Assembly: GCF_001937065.1 (NCBI RefSeq)
Contig: NZ_MOWR01000009.1
Coordinates: 1-64,000, forward strand
From: Streptococcus sp. 'caviae'
Lineage (GTDB): Bacteria; Bacillota; Bacilli; Lactobacillales; Streptococcaceae
Length of the DNA: 64,000 bases
Direction of reading: 5' to 3'
Below are positions 38,698-46,500 of the stretch, piece after piece. Each line of letters opens with the position of its first letter. Position 1 is the stretch's first letter. The notes beneath the pieces are model-generated. The model did not search any database and was not told the DNA's origin. It saw only the letters and a list, made by a program, of their open reading frames with translations. The translations under genes and the position numbers were made by a program.

Positions 38698-38887
38698 TCG
38701 AAAAATGAATTGAGCAGAAGAATAAGAGCAAATGACTGCCTTATTCCTGCCCAAAATCTGTTTGACTGCCGGGGTGATTCAGTTATCACACTGGCTATAG
38801 CTAAAAGGCTGCAGCAATTTATTGGGATAGAACAGTATAAGCTTTGGGAATTGCGCAGTCTCGATATGTAACAACAATAAAATAAGA

Positions 38888-38908
38888 ATTAGAACACTTT
38901 GTTCTAAT
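38888..38908 (+). repeat. small perfect hairpin before the E2 gene
   Basis: ATTAGAAC and GTTCTAAT pair around ACTTT within the 238-base gap between E1 beta and E2. No T-run follows, so it is more likely an mRNA stability or processing element than a terminator. Confidence 0.45.
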
Positions 38909-38935
38909 CTCGATTTTATAAAGGAAGGGAAAGAA

Positions 38936-39184
38936 ATGGCAGTTGAAATCATTATGCCAAAGCTCGGTGTAGACATGCAGGAAGGTGAAATCATCGAGTG
39001 GAAAAAACAAGAAGGCGATGAGGTCAAGGAGGGAGATATCCTGCTTGAAATCATGTCTGATAAGACCAATATGGAAATAGAAGCCGAAGATTCAGGAGTT
39101 CTGCTGAAGATTGTCAAAGGGAACGGCGAAGTTGTTCCGGTAACAGAAGTGATTGGCTATATCGGTGCAGCCGGTGAAGTGGTT
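38936..39184 (+). repeat. near-identical lipoyl-domain DNA, copy 1
   Basis: About 248 bases of the E2 start match bases 40374-40622 of the E3 gene with about three differences (at codon 3 and close to the end). Synonymous sites are identical, pointing to gene conversion. Confidence 0.9.
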
Positions 39185-40306
39185 GATGTTAAGGAAGCAG
39201 CAGCTCAGCCATCGCCAGCTCAAGCAGCAGAACAGGCAGCAGCCCAGCCAGTTGTAAGCCGGCAGTCTGCTTCTCAAAAAAGCGAAAAAGTGCGGGCAAC
39301 GCCTGCAGCCCGCAGAACGGCACGTGAGCTCAATGTAGATCTCAGTCAGGTTCCGGGTACAGGTGCCAACGGCCGCATTCATCAAGATGATGTTGAAGAT
39401 TTTAAAGCAGCTCAGCCTAAGGCAACGCCGCTGGCTCGTAAAATAGCTGAAGACAAGGGAATAGATCTTGCCGATATAACAGCTACCGGCTTTGGTGGAA
39501 AGATTGTCAAAGAAGACGTTCTGGCAGTTCTTGCAGCCAGCCAGCCGGCCGAAGAGAAAACCAGCGCTCCTGAAGCAGCTCCTGCGGCAGCTGAATTGCC
39601 GGAAGGTGTTGAGATTATTAAGATGTCAGCTATGCGCAAGGCAGTTGCTAAAAGTATGGTTAACTCTTATCTGACAGCACCAACCTTCACCCTCAATTAT
39701 GACATTGACATGACAGAAATGATCGCTCTGCGGAAGAAACTGATTGAGCCGATCATGGAAAAAACAGGTCTGAAAGTCAGCTTCACTGATCTTATTGGTA
39801 TGGCGGTTGTCAAAACCTTGCTGAAGCCTGAACATCAGTACCTCAATGCTTCTTTGATTAACGATGCGACAGAAATTGAACTGCATAAGTTTGTCAATCT
39901 AGGTGTTGCCGTGGGTCTTGATGAAGGCCTTCTTGTGCCGGTTGTCCACGGAGCCGATCAGATGAGTCTGTCAGAGTTTGTTGTGGCATCAAAGGATATC
40001 ATCAAAAAAGCTCAGACAGGCAAGCTGAAAGCGGCTGAAATGTCCGGTTCAACATTCTCAATCACTAACTTAGGAATGTTTGGCACCAAGACCTTCAATC
40101 CGATTATCAATCAGCCAAATTCAGCTATTCTGGGTGTAGGCGCGACCATTCCGACGCCGACAGTTGTTGATGGTGAAATTGCTGTGCGGCCGATTATGGC
40201 TTTGTGTCTGACCATTGACCACCGCATCGTCGATGGAATGAACGGAGCCAAGTTTATGGTTGACTTGAAAAAATTAATGGAAAATCCATTTGAGCTTCTA
40301 ATCTAA
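38936..40306 (+). CDS. adhC: 2-oxoacid dehydrogenase E2, dihydrolipoamide acyltransferase
   Basis: 456 residues. One lipoyl domain (1-77) with the lipoylated Lys in MSDKTNMEIEAE, an Ala/Pro/Gln linker, then two peripheral-subunit-binding motifs (about 120-157, ATPAARRTARELNVDL; and about 160-198, ATPLARKIAEDKGIDL). The catalytic domain ends with the active-site HRIVDG. Two adjacent E3-binding motifs are more than the usual one. The lipoyl DNA is almost identical to that in the E3 gene. Confidence 0.95.
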   Translation: MAVEIIMPKLGVDMQEGEIIEWKKQEGDEVKEGDILLEIMSDKTNMEIEAEDSGVLLKIVKGNGEVVPVTEVIGYIGAAGEVVDVKEAAAQPSPAQAAEQAAAQPVVSRQSASQKSEKVRATPAARRTARELNVDLSQVPGTGANGRIHQDDVEDFKAAQPKATPLARKIAEDKGIDLADITATGFGGKIVKEDVLAVLAASQPAEEKTSAPEAAPAAAELPEGVEIIKMSAMRKAVAKSMVNSYLTAPTFTLNYDIDMTEMIALRKKLIEPIMEKTGLKVSFTDLIGMAVVKTLLKPEHQYLNASLINDATEIELHKFVNLGVAVGLDEGLLVPVVHGADQMSLSEFVVASKDIIKKAQTGKLKAAEMSGSTFSITNLGMFGTKTFNPIINQPNSAILGVGATIPTPTVVDGEIAVRPIMALCLTIDHRIVDGMNGAKFMVDLKKLMENPFELLI

Positions 40307-40373
40307 TAGTTGTAAAATGGTGAGTATAAACAGGTAAATGACATTATTATTCTAGAGTTTAAAGGAGAAAAAA

Positions 40374-40622
40374 ATGGCAGCTGAAATCATTATGCCAAAG
40401 CTCGGTGTAGACATGCAGGAAGGTGAAATCATCGAGTGGAAAAAACAAGAAGGCGATGAGGTCAAGGAGGGAGATATCCTGCTTGAAATCATGTCTGATA
40501 AGACCAATATGGAAATAGAAGCCGAAGATTCAGGAGTTCTGCTGAAGATTGTCAAAGGGAACGGCGAAGTTGTTCCGGTAACAGAAGTGATTGGCTATAT
40601 CGGTGTAGCCGGTGAAGCGGTT
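40374..40622 (+). repeat. near-identical lipoyl-domain DNA, copy 2
   Basis: Direct repeat of 38936-39184, 1438 bases apart. Recombination between the copies would delete E2 and leave an intact E3 frame. Confidence 0.9.
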
Positions 40623-42113
40623 GAAACGGACGTAGCTCCAGCAGCTTCTGCTGATGATCTCAAGGCAGCTGGTCTTGAAGTCCCTGACGCACCGGCAGAC
40701 CAGGCAGTTGCTCAACGGGCACCGCTGGCTGATGATGAGTATGATATTATTGTTGTTGGCGGCGGCCCTGCCGGTTATTACGCTGCTATTCGCGGTGCCC
40801 AGCTGGGCGGCAAGGTAGCAATCATCGAAAAATCAGAACTCGGCGGCGTCTGCCTGAACAAAGGCTGTATCCCAACTAAGACTTATCTGAAAAATGCTGA
40901 AATTCTTGACGGTATTAAGATTGCAGCCGGCCGCGGGATCAACCTTGCTTCAACCAACTATACTATTGATATGGACAAAACGGTTGACTTTAAAAACTCA
41001 GTTGTTAAAACATTAACAGGCGGGGTTCAAGGTCTGTTAAAAGCTAACAAAGTGACTATCTTCAACGGTCTTGGACAGGTTAATCCTGATAAAACAGTAA
41101 CCATTGGTTCGGAAACAATCAAAGGTCGCAACATTATTTTAGCGACCGGATCCACAGTGTCACGCATTAACATTCCAGGTATTGATTCATCGCTTGTTCT
41201 GACTTCAGATGATATTCTTGATCTGCGTGAAATTCCTAAGTCTCTGGCTGTTATCGGCGGCGGTGTTGTTGGTATTGAGCTGGGACTTGTCTGGGCATCA
41301 TACGGTGTTGAAGTTACCGTTATTGAAATGGCTGACCGCATTATTCCTGCAATGGATAAGGAAGTCTCTCTTGAGCTGCAAAAGATTTTGTCCAAGAAGG
41401 GCATGACGATTAAAACATCTGTCGGCTTGGAAGAAATTGTTGAAGCCAATAACCAGCTGACTTTGAAGCTAAATAATGGCGAAGAAGTTGTGGCTGAAAA
41501 AGCTCTGCTTTCCATCGGACGTGTACCGCAGATGAAGGGGCTTGAAAAACTTGACCTTGAAATGGAACGCGGCCGCATTAAAGTGGATGATTACCAAGAA
41601 ACCTCTATTTCTGGAATCTATGCTCCCGGTGATGTCAACGGTCTTAAGATGCTGGCTCATGCCGCTTACCGTATGGGAGAAGTGGCTGCCGAAAATGCTC
41701 TGAAAGGGAACACTCGCAAGGCCCATCTTGCCTATACGCCAGCAGCAGTTTACACACATCCTGAAGTGGCGATGTGCGGAATTACTGAAGAAGATGCACG
41801 GGCTAAATATGGCAATGTGCTGATTGGAAAATCCAGCTTTACAGGCAACGGACGTGCCATTGCTTCAAATGAAGCTCAAGGATTTGTTAAGGTCATTGCC
41901 GATGCTAAGTACCATGAAATTCTCGGAGTTCACATCATTGGTCCGGCTGCGGCAGAATTGATTAACGAAGCTTCAACTATCATGGAAAATGAATTGACGG
42001 TTGATGAAGTAGTTCAATCCATCCACGGACATCCAACCTTCTCAGAAAACATGTATGAAGCCTTTGCCGATGTTTTGGGTGAAGCCGTTCACAATCCGCC
42101 AAAACGCCGCTGA
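40374..42113 (+). CDS. adhD: 2-oxoacid dehydrogenase E3, dihydrolipoamide dehydrogenase with N-terminal lipoyl domain
   Basis: 579 residues. Lipoyl domain (1-77), linker, then the flavoprotein disulphide reductase core. FAD site VVGGGPAGYYAAIRGAQLGG, redox-active CLNKGC, NAD site IGGGVVGIELG, and a C-terminal interface with the His-Glu pair in HGHPTFSENMYEA. Reoxidises the lipoyl groups. Lipoyl-fused E3 is known in streptococcal complexes. AAAGGAG precedes the ATG. Confidence 0.96.
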   Translation: MAAEIIMPKLGVDMQEGEIIEWKKQEGDEVKEGDILLEIMSDKTNMEIEAEDSGVLLKIVKGNGEVVPVTEVIGYIGVAGEAVETDVAPAASADDLKAAGLEVPDAPADQAVAQRAPLADDEYDIIVVGGGPAGYYAAIRGAQLGGKVAIIEKSELGGVCLNKGCIPTKTYLKNAEILDGIKIAAGRGINLASTNYTIDMDKTVDFKNSVVKTLTGGVQGLLKANKVTIFNGLGQVNPDKTVTIGSETIKGRNIILATGSTVSRINIPGIDSSLVLTSDDILDLREIPKSLAVIGGGVVGIELGLVWASYGVEVTVIEMADRIIPAMDKEVSLELQKILSKKGMTIKTSVGLEEIVEANNQLTLKLNNGEEVVAEKALLSIGRVPQMKGLEKLDLEMERGRIKVDDYQETSISGIYAPGDVNGLKMLAHAAYRMGEVAAENALKGNTRKAHLAYTPAAVYTHPEVAMCGITEEDARAKYGNVLIGKSSFTGNGRAIASNEAQGFVKVIADAKYHEILGVHIIGPAAAELINEASTIMENELTVDEVVQSIHGHPTFSENMYEAFADVLGEAVHNPPKRR

Positions 42114-42140
42114 TAAATGAGAAATTTAGATTGTATCTGA

Positions 42141-42177
42141 TGGGGGCTGGACGAATAAGTGTCTGTCTTATGCAGCT
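42141..42177 (+). terminator. hairpin between E3 gene and lplA
   Basis: GGGGGCTGGAC pairs with CTGTCCCCC, followed by TTTAAATAATTTTTGG. Probably a leaky terminator or processing site, since lplA function suits the same operon. Confidence 0.45.
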
Positions 42178-42208
42178 GTCCCCCTTTAAATAATTTTTGG
42201 GAGAAAAA

Positions 42209-43198
42209 ATGAAGTATATTGTCAGTCATTCGAACAACCCGGCTTTTAATATTGCTTTAGAGGCTTACGCTTTTAGGGAAATGCTGGACGAAGATGAAAT
42301 TTTTATTCTCTGGATTAATGAGCCGACTATTGTTATCGGCAAGCACCAGAATGCTATTGAAGAGATTAACAAGGAATACACCGACGCTCACGGTATTCAT
42401 GTTGTCCGCCGTTTATCAGGCGGCGGAGCTGTCTACCATGATCTGAACAATCTCAATTATACGATTATTTCAAATAAAGCAGATGAAGGAGCCTTTGATT
42501 TCAAGACTTTTTCAAAACCTGTTATTGATACTCTGGCCAAATTGGGAGTCAAAGCTGAATTTACCGGCCGCAATGACCTCGAAATTGACGGGAAAAAATT
42601 CTGCGGCAATGCTCAGGCTTACTACAAGGGGCGGATGATGCACCATGGCTGCCTCATGTTTGATGTGGACACATCTGTTTTAGCAGATGCACTTAAAGTA
42701 AGCAAGGATAAGATTGAATCTAAAGGGATAAAATCTGTCCGAGCTCGGGTGACGAATATTAATGATGAGCTGCCCCAGAAAATGGATGTACTGGCCTTCC
42801 GCGATGCTCTTCTTGAACAAGTCAAAGAAGAAAATCCCGATATGACAGAATATGAATTTTCAGAAGCTGAGCTGGAGCGTATCAGACAGTCTGAAAAAGA
42901 GCAGTTCGGCAACTGGAATTGGATTTACGGGGCAGCACCGGAATACACTATTAAACGCAGTGTCCGTTATCCTGCCGGTAAGATTACCACCTATGCTAAT
43001 GTCGAAAAATCCGTTATTAAATCGATCAAAATCTACGGTGACTTCTTTGGTATCGGTGATGTATCAGATATAGAACAGCTCCTTGTTGGCAGCCGTTATG
43101 AGTATAAGGATATTTTGGAAAAACTCAAAACGGTTGATACAACTCACTATTTCAGCCGCATGACAACAGAAGAAGTGGCTAAAGCGATTGTGGCTTAA
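42209..43198 (+). CDS. lplA: lipoate-protein ligase
   Basis: Attaches lipoate to E2/E3 lipoyl domains. 329 residues from the ATG at 42209, which has GGGAG upstream. It carries RRLSGGGAVYHDLNNLNYTI (lipoyl-AMP binding), GRNDLEIDGKKFCGNAQ, and a C-terminal accessory domain of about 80 residues. The neighbouring genes provide its substrates. Confidence 0.95.
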   Translation: MKYIVSHSNNPAFNIALEAYAFREMLDEDEIFILWINEPTIVIGKHQNAIEEINKEYTDAHGIHVVRRLSGGGAVYHDLNNLNYTIISNKADEGAFDFKTFSKPVIDTLAKLGVKAEFTGRNDLEIDGKKFCGNAQAYYKGRMMHHGCLMFDVDTSVLADALKVSKDKIESKGIKSVRARVTNINDELPQKMDVLAFRDALLEQVKEENPDMTEYEFSEAELERIRQSEKEQFGNWNWIYGAAPEYTIKRSVRYPAGKITTYANVEKSVIKSIKIYGDFFGIGDVSDIEQLLVGSRYEYKDILEKLKTVDTTHYFSRMTTEEVAKAIVA

Positions 43199-43259
43199 AT
43201 AAACAGAGGCATTGTCTTTCTATGCTTAGTTTTCAAGCATGCTAAACAGCCTTGACAAC

Positions 43260-43298
43260 AATAAAAAGAGCGGAACATGTATTCCGCTCTTTTTATTG
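43260..43298. terminator. bidirectional terminator between lplA and def
   Basis: AATAAAAAGAGCGGAA and TTCCGCTCTTTTTATT form a perfect 16-base stem around CATGTA. Confidence 0.92.
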
Positions 43299-43305
43299 TA
43301 CTGCT

Positions 43306-43920
43306 TCATTCAATCAGCAGCAGATTTTCCTTAACTTCAAAAGGATTTTTTTCGTTGATACGGTCGTAAAACATGATGCCGTTAGTGTGGTCAATTTCAT
43401 GCTGTACAACGATTGAGTTAAATCCTTTGAGTTTAATTTTCTTTTTGTTGCCATCCTTGTCATAATATTCGATAGTCACGCGGGAATGGCGGATGACATA
43501 GCCTTCTACGACACGGTCAACTGACAGGCAGCCTTCACCGTCAGCAAGTGCTGCGTCCTGAACAGAGTGGGCGATAATCCGAGGATTGTACATAACTTCT
43601 TCCAAGGCGTAGGCCTCTTTGGGAGGATTGCCATCCTCGTCTTCAGGATTGGGAACGAGAACTGCGATAATGCGTTTTGAAATATCCAGTTGGGGCGCAG
43701 CCAGACCGACACCGCCGCGCAGCCCCATTTTTTCAGCAGTTGTAGGATCCTGTGAATTTTTCAGAAACTGCAGCATTTTTTCACCCAGAATAATATCCTC
43801 ATCGGTCAAAGGAAAAGTAACATCTTGGGCAACGGCGCGAAGAGTCGGATTGCCTTCGCGGATAATATCATCCATATCAATCAAATGACTGGCTCGAGTA
43901 AGTTTTTCTATAATAGACAT
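43306..43920 (-). CDS. def: peptide deformylase
   Basis: Removes the N-formyl group from nascent proteins. 204 residues, the longer type 2 form of Gram-positive bacteria. Metal-site motifs are all present: [16 protein letters not shown] and [16 protein letters not shown] precedes the ATG. Confidence 0.96.
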   Translation of the reverse strand: MSIIEKLTRASHLIDMDDIIREGNPTLRAVAQDVTFPLTDEDIILGEKMLQFLKNSQDPTTAEKMGLRGGVGLAAPQLDISKRIIAVLVPNPEDEDGNPPKEAYALEEVMYNPRIIAHSVQDAALADGEGCLSVDRVVEGYVIRHSRVTIEYYDKDGNKKKIKLKGFNSIVVQHEIDHTNGIMFYDRINEKNPFEVKENLLLIE

Positions 43921-43993
43921 TCTTTTCTCCTTGTTCTTACACTAAATTAAATATAGCACAAAATAAGGGATAAATAAAGTTAGAAGAATCCCT

Positions 43994-44641
43994 TTATTCC
44001 TTGATCTGCCATCGGCTCAGCTGCTTGGAATCAACAATGTGATAATAGGGTTTTTGCTTGCGGATCAACCCTAAGGCAATGAACTCCCCAATGACACGCA
44101 GCAAGTGGCGGTAGCTGACACCGAATGAATCTGCCAGCGTGCTCAGCTCCAAATGAAATCTGCCATCTTTTTGGACAGCTAAAATATGGCTGGCCAGACG
44201 CTCCTTAACGGTATAGGAAAGGTTGGTTGAGGCGCGGATATTCTGCTGGTAGAGAGCCTGAGCCAGTCCCTGTCCTAATTTGAGCAGAAACAGCGGATCT
44301 TTCAGCAGCATATTTTTATTATTTTCAAGCGGCAGCTGGATGACCCAAGACTTTTCAAGAGCGATCACAGAAGATACCGTCTGCTGATCTGTTAAAAATT
44401 CAATATCGCCGATAATCGTAGGCTTATCCTGAATATCCAGAATATGCTCTTTGCCGTTAAAGAGGCGGCGGACAATTTTGATTTTTCCTTGGACAAAATA
44501 AGACAGTGCCTGTAAGTCTTGGCCCTGCTGGCAGATGCTTTCTCCGGCTGAGAAAGATTTGACCTGCAGCTTTTCAAAATAATGGGCAGGAAAAATATTT
44601 TCCAGCTGAAATTCTTGAATCCAATCGGTTAGGGTTTTCAC
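43994..44641 (-). CDS. Crp/Fnr-family transcriptional regulator
   Basis: 215 residues starting at GTG with AGGAGG 8 bases upstream. A cyclic-nucleotide-binding-like beta barrel (about 20-125) and dimerisation helix precede a C-terminal winged helix containing LADSFGVSYRHLLRVIGEF. It resembles YeiL-type regulators. No Cys cluster for an Fe-S group is seen. It is divergent from an MFS exporter, its likely target. Confidence 0.85.
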   Translation of the reverse strand: MKTLTDWIQEFQLENIFPAHYFEKLQVKSFSAGESICQQGQDLQALSYFVQGKIKIVRRLFNGKEHILDIQDKPTIIGDIEFLTDQQTVSSVIALEKSWVIQLPLENNKNMLLKDPLFLLKLGQGLAQALYQQNIRASTNLSYTVKERLASHILAVQKDGRFHLELSTLADSFGVSYRHLLRVIGEFIALGLIRKQKPYYHIVDSKQLSRWQIKE

Positions 44642-44657
44642 GGCTTCGCCTCCTGTT

Positions 44658-44673
44658 TATGACATATGTCATA
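44658..44673. promoter_or_regulatory. perfect 16-base palindrome upstream of the Crp/Fnr gene
   Basis: TATGACATATGTCATA lies between a candidate promoter (minus strand TTGTTT at 44715-44720, TATAAT at 44693-44698, spacer 16) and the ribosome site. It is a likely autoregulatory operator. Confidence 0.6.
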
Positions 44674-44725
44674 TTTTTCTTAGCCAAGTTTGATTATACT
44701 CTATTTACAAGAAAAAACAAGTTTT

Positions 44726-44969
44726 ATACTCTTAGAAAATCAAAATGATAGATTGCTGTGCGGCTGATGCCCGTTTCGCTGCTCAAGTCTCCTAGTTCCA
44801 TACTGTCTATGGCCAGTTGTGACAGGAAAAAGCGCAATTGACGCCATTTCACTGCTAAGTCAGTAAGTAGTAGACAGACCGCTGCTAGCGGCTGTCGCCG
44901 GTCAATGAAGCGCTTGGATTCATTAACTTTGCCGCCTTTCCCAGTCTGATTTTGATGTTCGCTGAGTAT
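44726..44969. mobile_element. 244-base MITE-like element between the Crp/Fnr gene and MFS gene
   Basis: The left end ATACTCTTAGAAAATCAAAA and the reverse complement of the right end, ATACTCAGCGAACATCAAAA, match at 16 of 20 positions. There is no open frame inside, and GACCG...CGGTC arms lie in the interior. The ends resemble those of short streptococcal RUP-like repeats, and of the 63-base element at 37552. Confidence 0.65.
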
Positions 44970-44987
44970 TGCTTTCGAGGAGTTTTT

Positions 44988-46160
44988 ATGAAACAGTTGA
45001 TGGAGAAAATCAGTCTTCTATCATTATCTTTAATGCTGGTATCGACTTTCGCGGTCGCCCCTGCCCTGCCTAAAATGGTGGCCTTTTATCAAGAACAAGG
45101 TTACAGCAGTGCTCAGGTCGAATTGCTTTTATCCCTGTCTTCCTTTGCTATTTTAGCGGCTCTGCTGCTCAACCCTTGGCTGAATACCCTGCTCTCAGAG
45201 CGTTTGAGTGTTATTTTGGGGCTGTCGCTTCTTTCTCTTGGAGGCATGGTGCCGCTTGCTGTTCAGGTTTATGAGTTCGTTTTTTTGTCCCGCCTGCTTT
45301 TGGGATTTGGGATTGGCTTAATCAACGCTCGTGCTATCAATATCATCAGTGAACGGTTTTCGGGGAAAACCCGCGTGCAAATGCTGGGACTTAGAGGCTC
45401 CATGGAAGTTTTGGGATCGGCGGTTTTGACCTTTTTAGCCGGTCAGCTGCTGGATTATTCTTGGTCAGCTGCTTTTTTGGTTTATGGCTTTGGGCTGCCT
45501 ATTTTGGTTTTGTATCTGCTGTTTGTTCCGCAGAGGGAGGAAAAGAAAGAGCAGACAGTCAGCGGGAAAGACCGCCGGGAAAGCTTTACACCACGTCAGC
45601 TGCTCTATATTTTAGGAATGGCTCTGTATGCCAGCTTTGTTATTTTGGTGAATTCTGCCAATACCCTGCGCATTCCAATCTTAGTTGATAGGCTGCATCT
45701 GGGGACAGCCGGTCAAGCCAGTCTGATTTTAAGCTTGATGATGCTGATGGGCATTCTGGCAGGAACACTGTTTAGTGTTTTGCTTAGCTGGCTGAAAGAT
45801 TATTTGATGCCTCTGGTTCTGTTAGTTTTAGGAATGGGACTCTTGCTGCTTTGGCAGGCTCAGCAGTTATGGCTGTTGGGGCTGGGAGCCTTGATCACCG
45901 GTTTTGTATACAGTTTAGGCGTGACCTTGGTTTTTCATAAAATTTCAGAGCGCATTCCTCGCCATCAGCTGACTACAGCAACAACACTGGTGCTGATTGG
46001 CTGTAATCTTGGCGGCGGCTGTGCTTCTCTTGTCCTCCAGCTGTTAACGAAAATCAGTCCGCATTTGAATGCTGCTTTTTTAATATTTGCTCTTACAAGT
46101 TTTATTTTGGGCTTCATTCTGCTGATCCGTACAAAAGCTTGGTCTAAAAGCTCCAAATAG
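44988..46160 (+). CDS. MFS transporter
   Basis: 390 residues from the ATG at 44988, with GAGGAG upstream; the frame upstream runs into the MITE-like element. Twelve predicted transmembrane helices, with a YnfM/CynX-like N-half (SRLLLGFGIGLINARAINII). A central cytoplasmic loop is rich in charged residues (REEKKEQTVSGKDRRES). Probably exports a small compound; substrate unknown. Confidence 0.87.
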   Translation: MKQLMEKISLLSLSLMLVSTFAVAPALPKMVAFYQEQGYSSAQVELLLSLSSFAILAALLLNPWLNTLLSERLSVILGLSLLSLGGMVPLAVQVYEFVFLSRLLLGFGIGLINARAINIISERFSGKTRVQMLGLRGSMEVLGSAVLTFLAGQLLDYSWSAAFLVYGFGLPILVLYLLFVPQREEKKEQTVSGKDRRESFTPRQLLYILGMALYASFVILVNSANTLRIPILVDRLHLGTAGQASLILSLMMLMGILAGTLFSVLLSWLKDYLMPLVLLVLGMGLLLLWQAQQLWLLGLGALITGFVYSLGVTLVFHKISERIPRHQLTTATTLVLIGCNLGGGCASLVLQLLTKISPHLNAAFLIFALTSFILGFILLIRTKAWSKSSK

Positions 46161-46178
46161 CAATTTTGGGGCTTTTTG
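46146..46178 (+). terminator. terminator overlapping the MFS stop codon
   Basis: AAAAGCTCCAAA pairs with TTTTGGGGCTTTTT, starting inside the last codons. Confidence 0.75.
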
Positions 46179-46207
46179 GTTAGAGGGAAAATAGCAAAAT
46201 AAAAAAT

Positions 46208-46225
46208 TTGAGAAAAAATTCACAA
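46208..46225. promoter_or_regulatory. Rex-like operator 1 of adhE
   Basis: TTGAGAAAAAATTCACAA matches 15 of 18 positions of the Rex consensus TTGTGAAATATTTCACAA. It ends 6 bases before the -35. Confidence 0.65.
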
Positions 46226-46231
46226 AAACAC

Positions 46232-46263
46232 TTGACCTTTTTAAAAAATAAGTTTATTATAAT
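46232..46263 (+). promoter_or_regulatory. adhE promoter
   Basis: TTGACC at 46232-46237, then TATTAT at 46255-46260 (spacer 17) overlapping TATAAT at 46258-46263. The adhE leader is about 230 bases. Confidence 0.7.
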
Positions 46264-46281
46264 TGGTGAAGAATATCACAA
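46264..46281. promoter_or_regulatory. Rex-like operator 2 of adhE
   Basis: TGGTGAAGAATATCACAA matches 14 of 18 positions of the Rex consensus and lies directly after the -10, a repressing position. Confidence 0.65.
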
Positions 46282-46500
46282 ACAGCATAAGGGATTAAAC
46301 CAGCTTAGTGCTCGGCTGATTATCTTGCTTAGAGGCTGCTTGTTTGGCCAATCTCGATTGGGAGAAGCTTTCCTTTAAATGAAAGCGCTAAACTGCAAGC
46401 CTGACCAGCATAGCGATCAGCTGAAGCTTAAAAATGATTTGATCTACTGCAATTCTTCTGGAAACAACTTTGTAAAGTACTTATGTAGGAGGATTTTTTA
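46282..46500. other. adhE leader
   Basis: About 220 bases without a gene. It contains GAAAGCGCTAAACT near 46381, which resembles a cre core (GAAAGCGCTA). AGGAGG precedes the ATG. Confidence 0.4.

Noticed and set aside
40352..40555. Minus-strand frames at 38779-39117 and 40352-40555 with the same protein sequence
   Set aside because: They are antisense to the duplicated lipoyl-domain DNA; the identity reflects that duplication.
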